This document shows positions 14,001 to 24,900 of a stretch of DNA of 64,000 bases, in pieces; the stretch's first letter is position 1; each line of letters starts with the position of its first letter. The notes under the pieces are model-generated. The model saw nothing but the letters and a program-made list of their open reading frames with translations, searched no databases and was not told the origin of the DNA. Origin of the DNA: Strongylocentrotus droebachiensis (taxonomy: Eukaryota > Echinodermata > Echinoidea > Camarodonta > Strongylocentrotidae); the NCBI GenBank assembly GCA_035222895.1, contig JAVYIG010007528.1, positions 1-64,000 of the forward strand, given 5' to 3'. The position numbers and the translations under genes are program-made.

Positions 14001-14039
14001 CGCAATCTCCTCCTAGCATCGGGTCCGTTTACAGCATAG
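2097..14039 (+). CDS. TAF5: TFIID subunit TAF5 (WD40 protein), sixteen exons, 5' end missing
   Basis: TAF5 is a scaffold subunit of the general transcription factor TFIID. Coding exons with GT-AG borders and matching phases: 2097-2200, 2740-2818, 3276-3354, 3762-3885, 4477-4595, 5073-5150, 5939-6039, 6534-6625, 6888-7007, 8220-8399, 9124-9312, 10705-10816, 11466-11579, 12511-12688, 13429-13522 and 13925-14039 (stop TAG). Together they give 625 residues in one frame. Exon 1 starts with [11 protein letters not shown], the end of the LisH region. Exons 2-6 carry the TAF5 N-terminal domain ([30 protein letters not shown]). Exons 7-8 form an acidic then lysine-rich linker. Exons 10-16 hold the WD40 propeller, with [51 protein letters not shown] and [20 protein letters not shown], and the end [16 protein letters not shown]. 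Order and spacing match animal TAF5 rather than a generic WD40 protein. Only the N-terminus is absent. Confidence 0.95.
2319..2403. repeat. Perfect 23-bp inverted repeat (hairpin) in TAF5 intron 1
   Basis: Positions 2319-2341 and 2381-2403 are exact reverse complements of each other (core TTTTCACGAAGTGACGGTAG), separated by a 39-nt T-rich loop. The structure could be a foldback or MITE remnant. Its size is also compatible with a hairpin RNA, but there is no evidence of expression. Confidence 0.85.
4938..5012 (+). repeat. Dispersed 'AGCGC' repeat with an AAT-rich 5' end, copy 1
   Basis: An (AAT)n run is followed by TTTTTATATAGCGCTTATTA and then TCTCTAAGCGCTTTAC. Related blocks occur at 12275-12338, 35766-35841 and 35961-36016. 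The shared plan (AAT run, AGCGC, about 20 nt, TCTCTAAGCGCT) marks a dispersed element family. It lies in the TAF5 intron before exon 6. Confidence 0.65.
5338..5475 (+). mobile_element. Penelope-like element remnant with a complete hammerhead core
   Basis: This block is almost identical to 61912-62036. It begins with a TATA-like GTATAAAAGACCC, then contains a minimal hammerhead motif at 5369-5411, and ends at TTATTTTCGA. Penelope-like retroelements are known to carry minimal hammerhead ribozymes in their terminal repeats, and this is the basis for the class assignment. No reverse transcriptase remains here. It sits in the TAF5 intron between the exons ending at 5150 and starting at 5939. Confidence 0.65.
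5369..5411 (+). ncRNA. Minimal hammerhead ribozyme motif, copy 1
   Basis: The core is CTGACGA (5374-5380) and GAAAC (5399-5403), followed by GTC (5404-5406) with the expected cleavage after C5406. Stem I is ATCAC (5369-5373) with GTGAT (5407-5411). Stem II is GTAT/ATAC (5382-5385 with 5395-5398), extended by GC/GC around an AGTA loop. Stem III is only AC/GT with no loop, as in the minimal Penelope-type hammerheads that are thought to act as dimers. One extra A (5381) lies between the core and stem II. Activity is inferred, not shown. Confidence 0.65.
7135..7717. mobile_element. piggyBac-like MITE with TTAA target duplication
   Basis: The ends read TTAACCCTTACTGTACTGGG (7135-7154) and its exact reverse complement (7698-7717). 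This is a TTAA target-site duplication plus 16-bp perfect inverted repeats starting with CCC, the signature of piggyBac-type insertion. The 575-bp interior (7139-7713) has poly-G/poly-C next to each end, is AT-rich in the middle and codes for no transposase. It is inserted in the TAF5 intron before exon 10. Confidence 0.85.
8415..8549. mobile_element. Small TIR element, copy 1 (TAF5 intron)
   Basis: It starts CAGTGAAACCTG and ends CAAGTTTGACTG, an imperfect inverted repeat. The interior carries repeated variants of 'GGTCTTTATA..CAGGTGGTC'. A related copy lies at 12056-12205. No coding capacity. Confidence 0.55.
10106..10329. repeat. Long foldback: about 98-bp arms, 27-nt loop, in TAF5 intron
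   Basis: Positions 10106-10204 are the near-perfect reverse complement of 10232-10329. Paired landmarks include GTTCCTCAGGTAGA with TCTACCTGAGGAAC and CATCCCTTCACTGCTA with TAGCAGTGAAGGGATG. The mismatches are few and scattered. As the host intron is transcribed, the RNA would form a long double-stranded hairpin. It may be a palindromic MITE or a hairpin-RNA locus. Confidence 0.9.
12056..12205. mobile_element. Small TIR element, copy 2 (TAF5 intron)
   Basis: Begins CAGTCAAACC and ends GGCTTGACTG. The interior has GCGACCACC, AAGTGGTCTTTGTA and ACAGGTGGTCAATAAATCAG, resembling the copy at 8415-8549. The two are clearly related but diverged. Confidence 0.55.
12275..12338 (+). repeat. Dispersed 'AGCGC' repeat, copy 2
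   Basis: An AAT-rich run, then AAAAACGTTACTTATAAAGT, GCTTACCATC and GAAGTCTCTAAGCGCTATAA. It matches the plan of the copy at 35961-36016 closely. Confidence 0.6.
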
Positions 14040-14083
14040 CATCGGGTCTGTTCACAGCATAGCACCAGGTCCGTTCACAGCAT
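14015..14083 (+). repeat. Three 23-bp tandem repeats spanning the TAF5 stop codon
   Basis: The unit AGCATCGGGTCCGTTTACAG plus CAT is repeated three times with a few changes. The TAG stop of TAF5 (14037-14039) straddles the junction of units 1 and 2, so added units lie in the 3' UTR and leave the protein end unchanged. Confidence 0.85.
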
Positions 14084-14344
14084 TGCATGTTCTCCTTCCA
14101 GCCCTCCAAGCTAGAGGTGTATCTATAAAGCTTTTTTTGCACATTGACGAAATGGAAAAGAAACCAGTCCCCTTCGAAATCCATGCATTGGCCAGTTTAC
14201 ATCTTAGGAGTGTCTCTGTACAACACTTGAGGAGTTACATATAACTGATGGGTCATGTCTCCCATGGAAAACATTGAAGGGTAGTATGATTCTCCAGTAA
14301 GCTTTTGGCAAAGCATGTGGCAAACAACAAGTATTTGGTGGTGG

Positions 14345-14545
14345 TGGTTATTTTACCTGACTGCTAAGAAAGCATAAATGCTTGTTAGTAAGCAACCAGA
14401 CGGACGACAGCTTTAGGTCCTCTACGAGGGATCTGGTAAACAGGATTAATACCTTACCAAAGGGCACTTGCACATCGACTTGGTTTCGAACCCGGGCCAC
14501 CGGTTTACGAGACCACTGCTCTACCGACTGAGCTTTCGTGCCTCC
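14345..14545 (-). mobile_element. tRNA-derived SINE, copy 1
   Basis: Read on the minus strand, the head has an A-box-like AAGCTCAGTCGGTAGAGCAG and a B-box-like CCCGGGTTCGAAACC. The body contains CCCTTTGGTAAGG, GAGGACCTAAAGC, GGTTGCTTACTAACAAGCA and CAGGTAAAAT. The same order of blocks occurs in the copy at 44660-44862, so this is a SINE family and not a tRNA gene; the anticodon arm is not tRNA-like. Confidence 0.75.
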
Positions 14546-15291
14546 TCGATTTGATGATCAACTCAAAACATTCTGCGACTGCTTTCTGATGCTTTCAAAT
14601 GCAGCTAATCTTATGGACATTGTACTAGAAAGGGATCTACTCTTATTATTTTATAAAATGTTGATTCAAATCATTCTTAATTTCTGTTATCATGGAAGAT
14701 TTCATGTTCTTGATGTGGAATTTATGAAAAGTCTAAAATACTTGAATTTTTACTTTTTAATATATTTCATTTTAAGGCTACAAATGGCTCTCGATAAAGT
14801 CCAACTAAGAGTTAAGTTTGACTTAAAATCTTTGTGAAACACCCCCCCCCCCCCCCCCCCCCCTGGATGAAGTTACCCTTGTCACAGTCAACTAGCTTGG
14901 CAGCTGTTCATCCCATCTGGTTTGGCTGCAAACAATCCTAGGCAAGCTGGAATTAGTAGCACCCATTTCTCTCACCCAAATAAGTACATCTACATTAGAA
15001 AGAATTCTCGTCTCAGTGAGAGTAACACCGGCATAAATACATACTATGATGTCAATTCTTGTCCATACATGTTGGTGGATGAGCTGAGAGTCACTTGTTA
15101 TTGAATGAGCAGCCACATCACTATTTTGTATTCAGAAAGAATGTTTTCAAATAAGTATAATAAGCGTGTTCCAAGAATAAAAATTAAATCATGTGCTATA
15201 AATTTACCAAGAAACCAAGGTATGCTATATGCACAACATGTATTAATTACATTCTTAACTCCAGTTCACCTGACATGTATGTCCAATTTTG

Positions 15292-15562
15292 TTCAGGCCT
15301 AACAAATGTTGTGTTGCCCTTTAGGTCCCAAAACATGGGTCGGTCGGTCGGTCTGAATTTTTCTTTTCTTTTTTTTTAAACTTTTTTTTTCCCTGTCCCT
15401 CTTTGGGCTGATATTTCTCAGTTTTGAATGCTTTAATATTTTTTTTCTAAAAAAAAATGTAAAAAAAAAAAAAAAAATGTTTTAAAAAGCGGACCGTAGA
15501 TTTCAAGAATTTTTGGTCAGTCGCAAGGGCAATACAACATCTTTTTTTTCCAGGCCTAACAT
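15292..15562. mobile_element. Non-autonomous TIR element, about 270 bp
   Basis: The left end AGGCCTAAC..ATGTTGTGTTGCCCTT is mirrored at the right end, whose reverse complement reads AGGCCTGG..GATGTTGTATTGCCCTT. The interior has GGTCGGTCGGTCGG and long T and A runs. There is no coding capacity and no clear target duplication. Confidence 0.5.
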
Positions 15563-16184
15563 ATCCAATAAATAGAATATTTCATTGATCAAATTCAAGA
15601 CTGTTCCATACTTCAACATAATTTCTGGAAGCCCTAGGGTTGATGTTCTGTTAGTGGGTATAGGTGTTCAGATATGATAAGTATTATGTCATTGCTACAA
15701 CCTTTGATTTGATGAATCCACCAGCACACACATGAACAAGACAGAACCGAACGAAAAATAGAAACCAGAAAAACAATGCAATTTAGATGTAATTTATTGC
15801 TTTCCACACATCATACTGTTTCTGTTTCTATTAAATATGCAGTTTATCATGTGATAGTGTAAATATTTTATATATAATGTGTATATAGCCAAGAAACTTT
15901 GTAATAAACTGATAAATTCTACACATTTTGTGCAATTGGCTCTTTAATTTTTACCCAGGTGTACAATAATGATAGCATGATATCCGAGTCTATGGTATCA
16001 TGATTCCCACCAATAGAGGGATCTAAGCTTAACATAACATTTCTTTTTCCTGAGGTACACGTGCTGGACACAAGTACAGATGTATTTAAAGTTTTGTTTA
16101 TACAAGGCAGTAGATAAATAAGATTTGAAGATATTGAAATGATTAATTGCATCTACATGTACTTGTCTTCAGTAGAAATGAAAG

Positions 16185-16940
16185 GTAGACAAAGAAAGAG
16201 AAACAGAGGGGGGAATGCATAGCAACGAGGTATCATGAGAGAGGTAGAATGGGGGAGATAGATATGGGGAGAGAGAGAGAGAGAACAGAGAGAGAGCGAG
16301 AGAAAGAAAGAGAAACAGAGGGGGGAATGCATAGCAACGAGGTATCATGAGAGAGGTAGAATGGGGGAGATAGATATGGGGGGAGAGAGAGCGAGAGAAA
16401 GGAAGAGAGATAGATGTGGGGAGAGAAAGAACGGAGAGAGAACAGAGAGAGAGCGAGAGAAAGAAAGAGAAACAGAGGGGGGAATGCATAGCAACGAGGT
16501 ATCATGAGAGAGGTAGAATGGGGGAGATAGATATGGGGGGAGAGAGAGCGAGAGAAAGGAAGAGAGATAGATGTGGGGAGAGAAAGAACGGAGAGAGAAC
16601 AGAGAGAGAGCGAGAGAAAGAAAGAGAAACAGAGGGGGGAATGCATAGCAACGAGGTATCATGAGAGAGGTAGAATGGGGGAGATAGATATGAGGAGAGA
16701 GAGAGAGGGAGGAAAGGAGAGAGAGAGAAATGGAGATGGGACAGAGAGAGAGAGAGAGAGAAATGGAGATGGGGACAGAGAGAGAGAGAGCAAAGAGAGA
16801 GGGAGGAAGGGAGAGAGAGAGAAATGGAGATGGGGCAGAGACAGAGAGAGAGAGAGAGAGGGAGGAAGGGAGAGAGATAAATGGAGATGGGGACAGAGAG
16901 AGGGAGGAAGGGGAAGAGAGAAATGGAGATAGGGAGAGGG
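16185..16940. repeat. GA-rich minisatellite with a 157-bp higher-order unit
   Basis: The block GAATGCATAGCAACGAGG recurs at 16213, 16325, 16482 and 16639, that is at spacings of 112, 157 and 157 bp. The last two periods look essentially identical. The remainder to 16940 is GAGA and GGAGATGGGGACAGAG repeats. Long open frames here are products of the repeats. Confidence 0.9.
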
Positions 16941-17097
16941 ACGGAATGGTTGGAGATAAATATAAAATGATGTGAGACAGTGAGAGGAAAGCGTATTGTA
17001 TACTGTGATCAAAGGGAAAGAAAAAAAATTAAGTGAAAGGATGAGCAGAGGATCACCAATGAAATATAGATATAAAATGTTAACAATAAGTATATAA

Positions 17098-17103
17098 TTT
17101 ATT
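17098..17103 (-). other. Polyadenylation signal AATAAA of the ankyrin-repeat gene
   Basis: On the minus strand AATAAA occurs about 40 nt after the stop codon at 17144, in an AT-rich context. The position is suitable for a short 3' UTR. Confidence 0.6.
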
Positions 17104-17143
17104 AAAAAAAACTCGTTATATATAATTGATGTTGACTAGCTCA

Positions 17144-18911
17144 TTATGATCCTGTCTGATCCATCTCGACATCTTCTAACGAATCCTCTTCAATCACTCC
17201 CGAGGAAATACCTGGCAATGGTATTGAGAATAATGAGAACCCTTTCTTACGAGGCTTGCGAGGTGGTGGCGCTGATGACTTCGCATCGGTCATCTTAGTC
17301 TCGACGCTCCTACGCCTTGACTTCTCCTCCTCCTCGACGCTTGAATTTGATTTGAAGTGAGGTCGCAGAAAAGCGGCGATGCTACTCCGTCTCGATTTGG
17401 GCTTTGGAGAGGCGGTCAAATGGTTATCGTTTCCGTCCAGGAAGACAGAATCTGAGGTAGATAAGTTTGAAGGGGTTGGGCTCATAGAATACATGGCCGT
17501 GTTTGGAGTGGAGCTTATAGGGGAAGGCGGGGGCGGAGAAGGGGAGAGAGAAGAGTTGGAAGGTGTAAATGACATCGCATGCGATGGCGTGGTGGATCTC
17601 GAACGCGGAGACTTTGATGATCGCGGATGTGTCGGCTTGGTTGGTTGAAGAAGACGTATAGACGGGACACCTGGTAAAGACATATTTGAGGGATTGTGAT
17701 TCGTTTCGATGCCTCCATGCTCCCCCCTTGCACTTCCCTGATGTTTCACAAAATTTACACTGGACGGTTTTTTGCTAACATCATCCACTAACTCGGTCAT
17801 TGATTTAGCTTTCCCGCTTCCCGTCCGCCCACTGCCCGGTCGTCCACTCCCTGGTCGCCTCGGTTGACGATGCCCATCCACGCTTATCTGTCTATCATAC
17901 CGACGTCGCGTGCCGTGGACTTGCTCGTCATCGGAAGACTCGTGCTCAACGGGACTGTGAGGGTTGGTGATGCTAAACATCCTTGGTCGATGAGCAAACT
18001 GGCTGCTTCGTCTTCTTCTTCTCAAAGACATCTTTGAATTATGTCCAGCTATCCTATCAGGATGCAGTGAACTTTTCTCATCGCCTACATGCCCTTCGCT
18101 TTCTATCTTCTTACCATCATCCACGCCTGTTTCATCATGTTCTTCATCGTCATCATCGTCGAGTTCAGTTTTGAGCAAATGGTCAATGCGTGACTTGAGT
18201 TTGGAGATGACCTCAACGTCGTTGTCGTGTTGTTCTTGTAACTGCTGTTCAAAGTACTCGATTTCCTGCTTGAGACGCTCGTCGTAATACTTATGGATCT
18301 TATCGGCTATGAGGTTGAGTTTGGTTCGGAAATAACTCTCTTGTTCACTTAGCTGCTGTTTGAAATGCTGCTGCGACTGTAAAAAACGAGACATATATTA
18401 GTTTTAATGGATTAATCTTTGATTCATTTTAAATGACTAATATATGTACACTGTACTGCAATCAAAACAATTCCTTTTCTGAGGCTTATAGTTTAGAATT
18501 TTCTTTGTCATTCTGTTATGATCTACACAGTGTTCTTGTTCACTTTCCGGTTCATATTGTTTTCATTATCGTCTATTTCTTCTTTTTTCCTGATGATAAC
18601 GATACGATTTTTACCTGCAGTAATTCAATAAAAAAATAAAAAGTACTATCAAAATGACCCCAACTTCTACCCCGATTAATAGCTTTCAATAAGGTCAAGA
18701 TATTGATAATAATGTTCTCCTTGAGCAATAATTGCATTATCTATTTCCTTGATAATACTTTTATTTCTTCATAAAATATAAAACTCACCTTTTGTTCATG
18801 TTTCTGGAGTACACTAACGCAGTCAGTATGGTTCTGGTCACGCGCAAATTCCATGGCTGTCTTACTCGTCTGGTAGTGGGAATATAGCAGAGAGAGAGAG
18901 AGAGAGAGAGA

Positions 18912-18951
<40 letters not shown>

Positions 18952-21900
18952 TAGAAAGAAAGAGCGATAGTGAAAGAGGGGGAGGAAAAATAATTTAAGA
19001 TACATTACCAAATTTGTAGGTTTAAAAACAACATAATAAAATACCATTCTGAAAAACATTGCGTTAGAACGATGATTTAATCTGCCCCATATCACCATTT
19101 GTTATCTGAACGTCAACCATATTAACTGTCGCATCGGAGAGTCCTTATTTGTGTTTACTGGATCTTTAATGACCCAATATGTCAGATAATATCAGTAATG
19201 GCTAGCTCTCATAATAAGTGCGCTACTATAGGGTAGCGCGGACCTTTAATCAAATCACCCGAAGAAATACAGGCTTGATGTAGCGACATAGCATTCCCTA
19301 ACTATAACATGGTAAATTTGTCCAGAAACTTTTAGTATAACTGCCTCAAACGAAATGTTTTTGATATTGACAATGACAAAACAAGGTATATTAATGTGGC
19401 GCATTGCTTATGCATGGCAATAGTCCAACCGGAACCCGACACATGTTCCATTTTGTTTGTGAGTAAAAGTAACGGAAGTTAATGTAATTGTGATAACAAA
19501 ATCTATATTGCAACAGATTCCTTCGATTATGGGTTATTTCTAACAAACAAAATGACTGTAGCATAAACTAGTTATCCAAAACAATGATGTGTACGAATAT
19601 TTAGAAAACATCAACATTAAACTAGCATGTCCTTTCTACGAATGTTATAGGATATCAAGAGGTTGCATAATACTTTTTATTATACGATCTACGGGTTGGT
19701 CGTCGATATTACTCGTGAGCGAAGCTCGATATTGAGCGCAATTTGTGTGTGCTGTTTACTTTCTGTTGCAATACGGGCAAAAGTCGGACCTGATTACAAG
19801 ACCAAAGCAAATAAAAAGAAGATAAAACGGTGTTTAATCTCTTGATAGAGGTGAAAGATCAGACTTAATGGATCAGAGATGGTACGGTTTTATGACTCAA
19901 ATATTTTTATTCTCCTAGCAGGAAAATAAAAATAACAGTGATCTTTAAGTTATAAATTTATGATAAACGTCTGTTTAATCTCATTGACCGCTACTAATTA
20001 CAACCCTAATTGAGTATTGACAGAAGAGACTTTGTCATTTGTACTTGTCCAATATGTTTTGAATTTGATAAGGCTGGCGAAAAAATATGTAATGCGTGTT
20101 ATTTATTCTGAAGAAACAAAATAAATACATAATACACTCCTACAATATATTAGTCGAATTAGGCATAGAATAGCTAAAACGTTCGTTGCTACTCTTCACT
20201 CTTTGCAGTGCATATACGCTTATATGTTATAAAATTCTCGTATTTTTTTGTATAAGACCGCATTATATTACGCCTTCATATGATTTATTCGATTGATTGT
20301 TTGTTTGCTTGTTTGTTTGTTTGTCGGTTGGTTGGTTGAATTTTCAAGATCCTAAATTAGATGCATAACTGTTGTAGGCAACTACTGAAAAGACACATTA
20401 TGTAACAAACTTTTGGAATACCAATTGATATCTAATGGCCCGTATTATCAAAGATAAATAATACCTTCCTATAGCTTGATTTGTCAGACTTCTCTAATAC
20501 GTATTCCTTCGATCTCCTTATCTATATCCTGAGTGACTTACCAAGCTTTTCTTGTTGATATCCCCTCCCATGATGAGTAGATCAGCTAACACATCAGGCT
20601 GATCCGTCCAGGCTGCTATGTGTAGGGCGTTTACACCTATCACCTACGATAGAGAAGATGAAATGAATATGACTTAAATATATGATTCAAATTATAAGTA
20701 GATTGATTCATGATATGCCCAATGTCCGTTATATTACAGTAAATCAATTTTAGCTCAATGAAGAAAGACCTGCTACCGCCAAAATCATCCACCCACCAAC
20801 CACTTCTACCAGAACTTCTATCCCCATGAACACCGGCTACCAGCACACGATCTTGATTAACATCTAGGTATGATTTGATTGAGGTAGGAGGGGGAGGGGG
20901 CAGATCTACCTCCGTCAACGACGAACCGGTTATCGCCACCACCATCATCACCACTATACCGCCATCTGGATCATCATCCCCAACATCTTCATCTTCACAA
21001 TTAGCCATTACCACCAATGTCACCACCAATACCGCATTTACCAACTACGATCTTTACTGGTATCACCACCACTACCATCATCGCCACCACCATCACCACC
21101 ACCACCACTACCATCACCGCCACCACCAATCACCGCTCAAAATACACGGGGGCGGTGGGCGATTCGCCCCCGTGAGCTCCATAATCGCCCCCGTCAGGTT
21201 GCTCACGGGGGCGATTGCAAAATTAAAAATCGCCCCCGTGGAATATAAAATTAAGATTATCTTTTCTGATATAACTTTAACACAATATTCGGAGTATTAA
21301 TTTTCAAACCTTAAACTAATGAAACGGAACTTAGATGGCGCTTTCTCTACCATCTCTACGAGTATTCCCGATACAAACAACGGAAGCTCGCGGTGCGGCC
21401 GTCAGCACAGTGGCTATACTGCGCTGGTAGTACCGGTGTGCACGCTGACGCCCAATATCTGCTGGAGCAGGAGATCGACAATCGCGCAAGGACTGAAACT
21501 TGGAGAAGTTTTTCGTTGTGAAAGTTTGAATCCTCTGAAATCTGGTGATTCTTAAAACCAGCAAATAATGTAACCCGACCAGTAAATCAATATTGAGAAG
21601 AAGAAGAAGGCATAAGATGATGCAGGGGCGGATCTAGGCGGTTTAGGGGGTTTAACCCCCCCCCCCCCTCCCCCTTGGGCTGCCAAGGAAAAATGTGATG
21701 TGCACAGAAAAATGCTATCATGTGTCCAGACCTACACAGTATTAGTAGATGTCAGTAGATGCCAGGAAAACATCACTAACGGGGGTTAAAAAAAAACACC
21801 CCAAAATCGCCTCGCCGCTTCGCGGCTCGTGGACGATGATCCGCATGTTAGTAGATGCCAGGAAAACACCACTCACGGGGGTTCAAAAAGCAACAACAAA

Positions 21901-24900
21901 AATCGCCTCGCCGCTATGCGGCTCGTGGACGATGCTCCACATTGTATTTGGGGTACCCCCCCCCCCCCCCACCCTTAGCAAAAAGCTTGATCCGCCCCTG
22001 TGTTTTGGAAGGATATGGTAAAGACTAACAGTAAAGAAAGAATGTAAATAAGGTTGCTCCGAATAATGAGGAAGAAATTATGTGCAGAACGGGAAGAAAT
22101 GGAGAAAATGTCCTCACCGGGATAAAAGTCCATAACAGCTATGTAACAAGTAAATTTCTAAGAGGAAAAATACCGACTTAGATAAATGATAATGATAAAA
22201 TACCAAGGAGTTTCACGGGTACCAATTCAATGGAAATTTGTTTTAAAATAAGAGCCCCCGTCAGCATTAAAAGCGCTCCCGTGAGAAGGCTCACGGGGGC
22301 TCTTTTTTTTTTGGAAGAGCCCCCGTGGGCAAAAAATTAATTTGAGCACCACCACCACCACTACCATCACCGTCACCACCAATCACCACCACCACCACTA
22401 CCATCATCACCGCCACTATCATCGTTATTAACCTACCGGTAAGTTTTTGTTGGGGTCACAGCCACCTCCAACAAGGATTCGTGTGATGTCATTATGACCG
22501 TTACCAGCTGCACAGAGTAACGGAGTATACCCCTCCTAAAGATTAAAAAAGAACAGTTATACATGTATTAGGAGAACCACTTTAAGAATTGAAAGTCATC
22601 ATATCAATTACTAGTAGTCAGGGGCGTACGGGGGGGGGGGGGTTGGGGGTTCAAACCCCCCCTTTGGTATTTTTATTTGTGTAAACCCCCCTAAAAAACC
22701 TAAACCCCCCCCCTTTGGATTTTTTTTTTTTAATTATAAAATTAAAAAAAATAAAAAAATATGCCCACGGCTAACCTAAAAAAGGTGACCTTACCCCCCT
22801 CCCCAACGATGAAAAATGTCAAATTTTCAAATTTCGAGACCAAAAAAAAAAAAAAAAAGTGTCCGCTTACCCCCCCCCCCCCCCCCCCCACATTTACAAC
22901 AACTACATATACTGAAAGGCCGAATGAAGATAATGATAATAATTTTGTTTCTAGAAGAAGGAGAAAGTTATTATTATAGTAAAAGTCCTCATACCTCAGT
23001 TTCTGCTTCCATGTTTGCTCCTATAGATATCAATAAATGAACAGTTCGTACATAGCCAGCCAGACAAGCCTCGTGAAGGGGACTCAGACCACGCTTCAAA
23101 GAATAATAAAAGAGATATATAATTTATTGATTGAATCTAATTAAATCTCAGTTTCAGCATGGTCTTATTATGGATGGATATTCAACGTGATTCTTTCTTT
23201 GATCCAAGGATAGTCACCGCCTTCTGATTTTGTGCATCTTAATGAGAACATTCAGCTGTCTTAACAATAACGACTGCGTAAGCATTTTCGGTCATTGACA
23301 AAGGAGCAGTTTCCCTCTCTTGGGTTTTGTTTGGATGGTGTGCTCTGTAAGAGTGTGTCTTAAATGAAAGCATCCCCAATGGGGAGCAGCAAAGTTGAAA
23401 AGCAGACGATTTTGGTGATATGAAATGTATTATTACTGATCCGCAAACTTTCGCACACACCTATGACCTTATAAAACAATTAGAAGGCCATGATCTGTAT
23501 CAGTCCTGTGCGTTGTAACTCTGGAATATAATGAGGAAATAGGGGGAAACGGGATTTTAAATCACAACCAATTCAACTATAAACTCTATCTAGTATATCA
23601 ACATGTTTTTCAAAATAAAATACAGTACACGGAACAACAATTTCCGATTATAAGCCATAACTGCACATCGATTTTCCATGATTTAGGCAAGTAATTATCT
23701 TCTGCGCATGTAGATTAACATGTGTAAAATCACTATCTTGATTCTGTCCCGGCTCTTTGGCGGTGACCATGATGAGACCAAAGTGAAGAAACATTTACGG
23801 AATGTTATTGAGACGACATTGACGGAGACAATCACAATGAATTCGTTAAGAAAACGATGAATGTCCATCCGTTATAGGTCCATGGTTTCAGTGATCACTT
23901 TGTCATGCTCCTCATTTCAAAAATCATTCACCTTTAAATATTGTAGTGCAGTATGTTTTCATTTGGCTCGAATTTACATTTTGATTATTTATTCTCCTTT
24001 TGTAAGTTTTTGAAGAATTTGACAAACAAACTTCATGAATGAAAAGAGCCGTTATGCTTACCTCACTTTATGTTTCTTTATGAAAATCCACAAATAAAGT
24101 ATTATGTGATAATGGGAAGAAAGAATGTGACGGAATTTGAAATGAAGTGACAACAAATGAAAGTTTAAAAAAACAAGATATACAATACACGTATTAGCAA
24201 ATAGTTTCTTTAATTAATTGTTTTAACGGAAATATAGCATTATAAATGATGTAAGTTATCATCATCATCATTATCATCGTCATCATCATCATCACCATTT
24301 TCATCGTCATCATCACCATCATCATCACCGTCATCATCATCACCATCATCATCATCACCATCAACACCATGATCATCATCATCATCATCACCATCATCAG
24401 CATCATCCTCCTCATCAGCATCAGCACCATCATCTTCTTAGCAGCAGCAGCATCATCGTCGTCATCACCATCACTGTTCATCATCAACACCATCATCATC
24501 ATCGTCGTCGTCATCATCATCATCATCATAACCACCATCGCCATCACCATCATCATCATCACCATCATCATCATCACCATCAACACCATGATCATCATCA
24601 TCATCATCACCATCATCAGCATCATCCTCCTCATCAGCATCAGCACCATCATCTTCTTAGCAGCAGCAGCATCATCGTCGTCATCACCATCACTGTTCAT
24701 CATCAACACCATCATCATCATCGTCGTCGTCATCATCATCATCATCATCACCACCATCGCCATCACCATCATCACCATCATCATCATCATCATCACCATC
24801 ATCATCGTCATCATCACCATCATCATCATCATCATCACCATCATCATCATAATCATCATCATCATTATCCTCAACACCTCACCACGGCCACCCTCACCTT

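Larger units (their letters stand above)
14546..17097. other. Intergenic gap between the convergent TAF5 and ankyrin-protein genes
   Basis: No coding sequence was recognised. It holds a poly-C run at about 14841-14864, the TIR element at 15292-15562 and the GA minisatellite at 16185-16940. A possible TAF5 polyadenylation signal AATAAA occurs at 15903-15908, far downstream of the stop, so the TAF5 3' end remains unresolved. Confidence 0.5.

Noticed and set aside
14345-14545. Possible tRNA gene on the minus strand
   Set aside because: A and B boxes are present but the anticodon arm and acceptor stem do not form; the extended body shared with 44660-44862 shows it is a SINE.
16169-17012. Long Ser/Leu/Pro-rich (-) and Glu/Arg-rich (+) open frames
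   Set aside because: They are translations of the GA minisatellite; a period of 157 bp and simple repeats keep frames open by chance.
20875-21300. 141-codon plus-strand frame with His-rich stretch
   Set aside because: It crosses the CACCAT microsatellite and the GC hairpin cluster, with no domain and opposite to the host gene.
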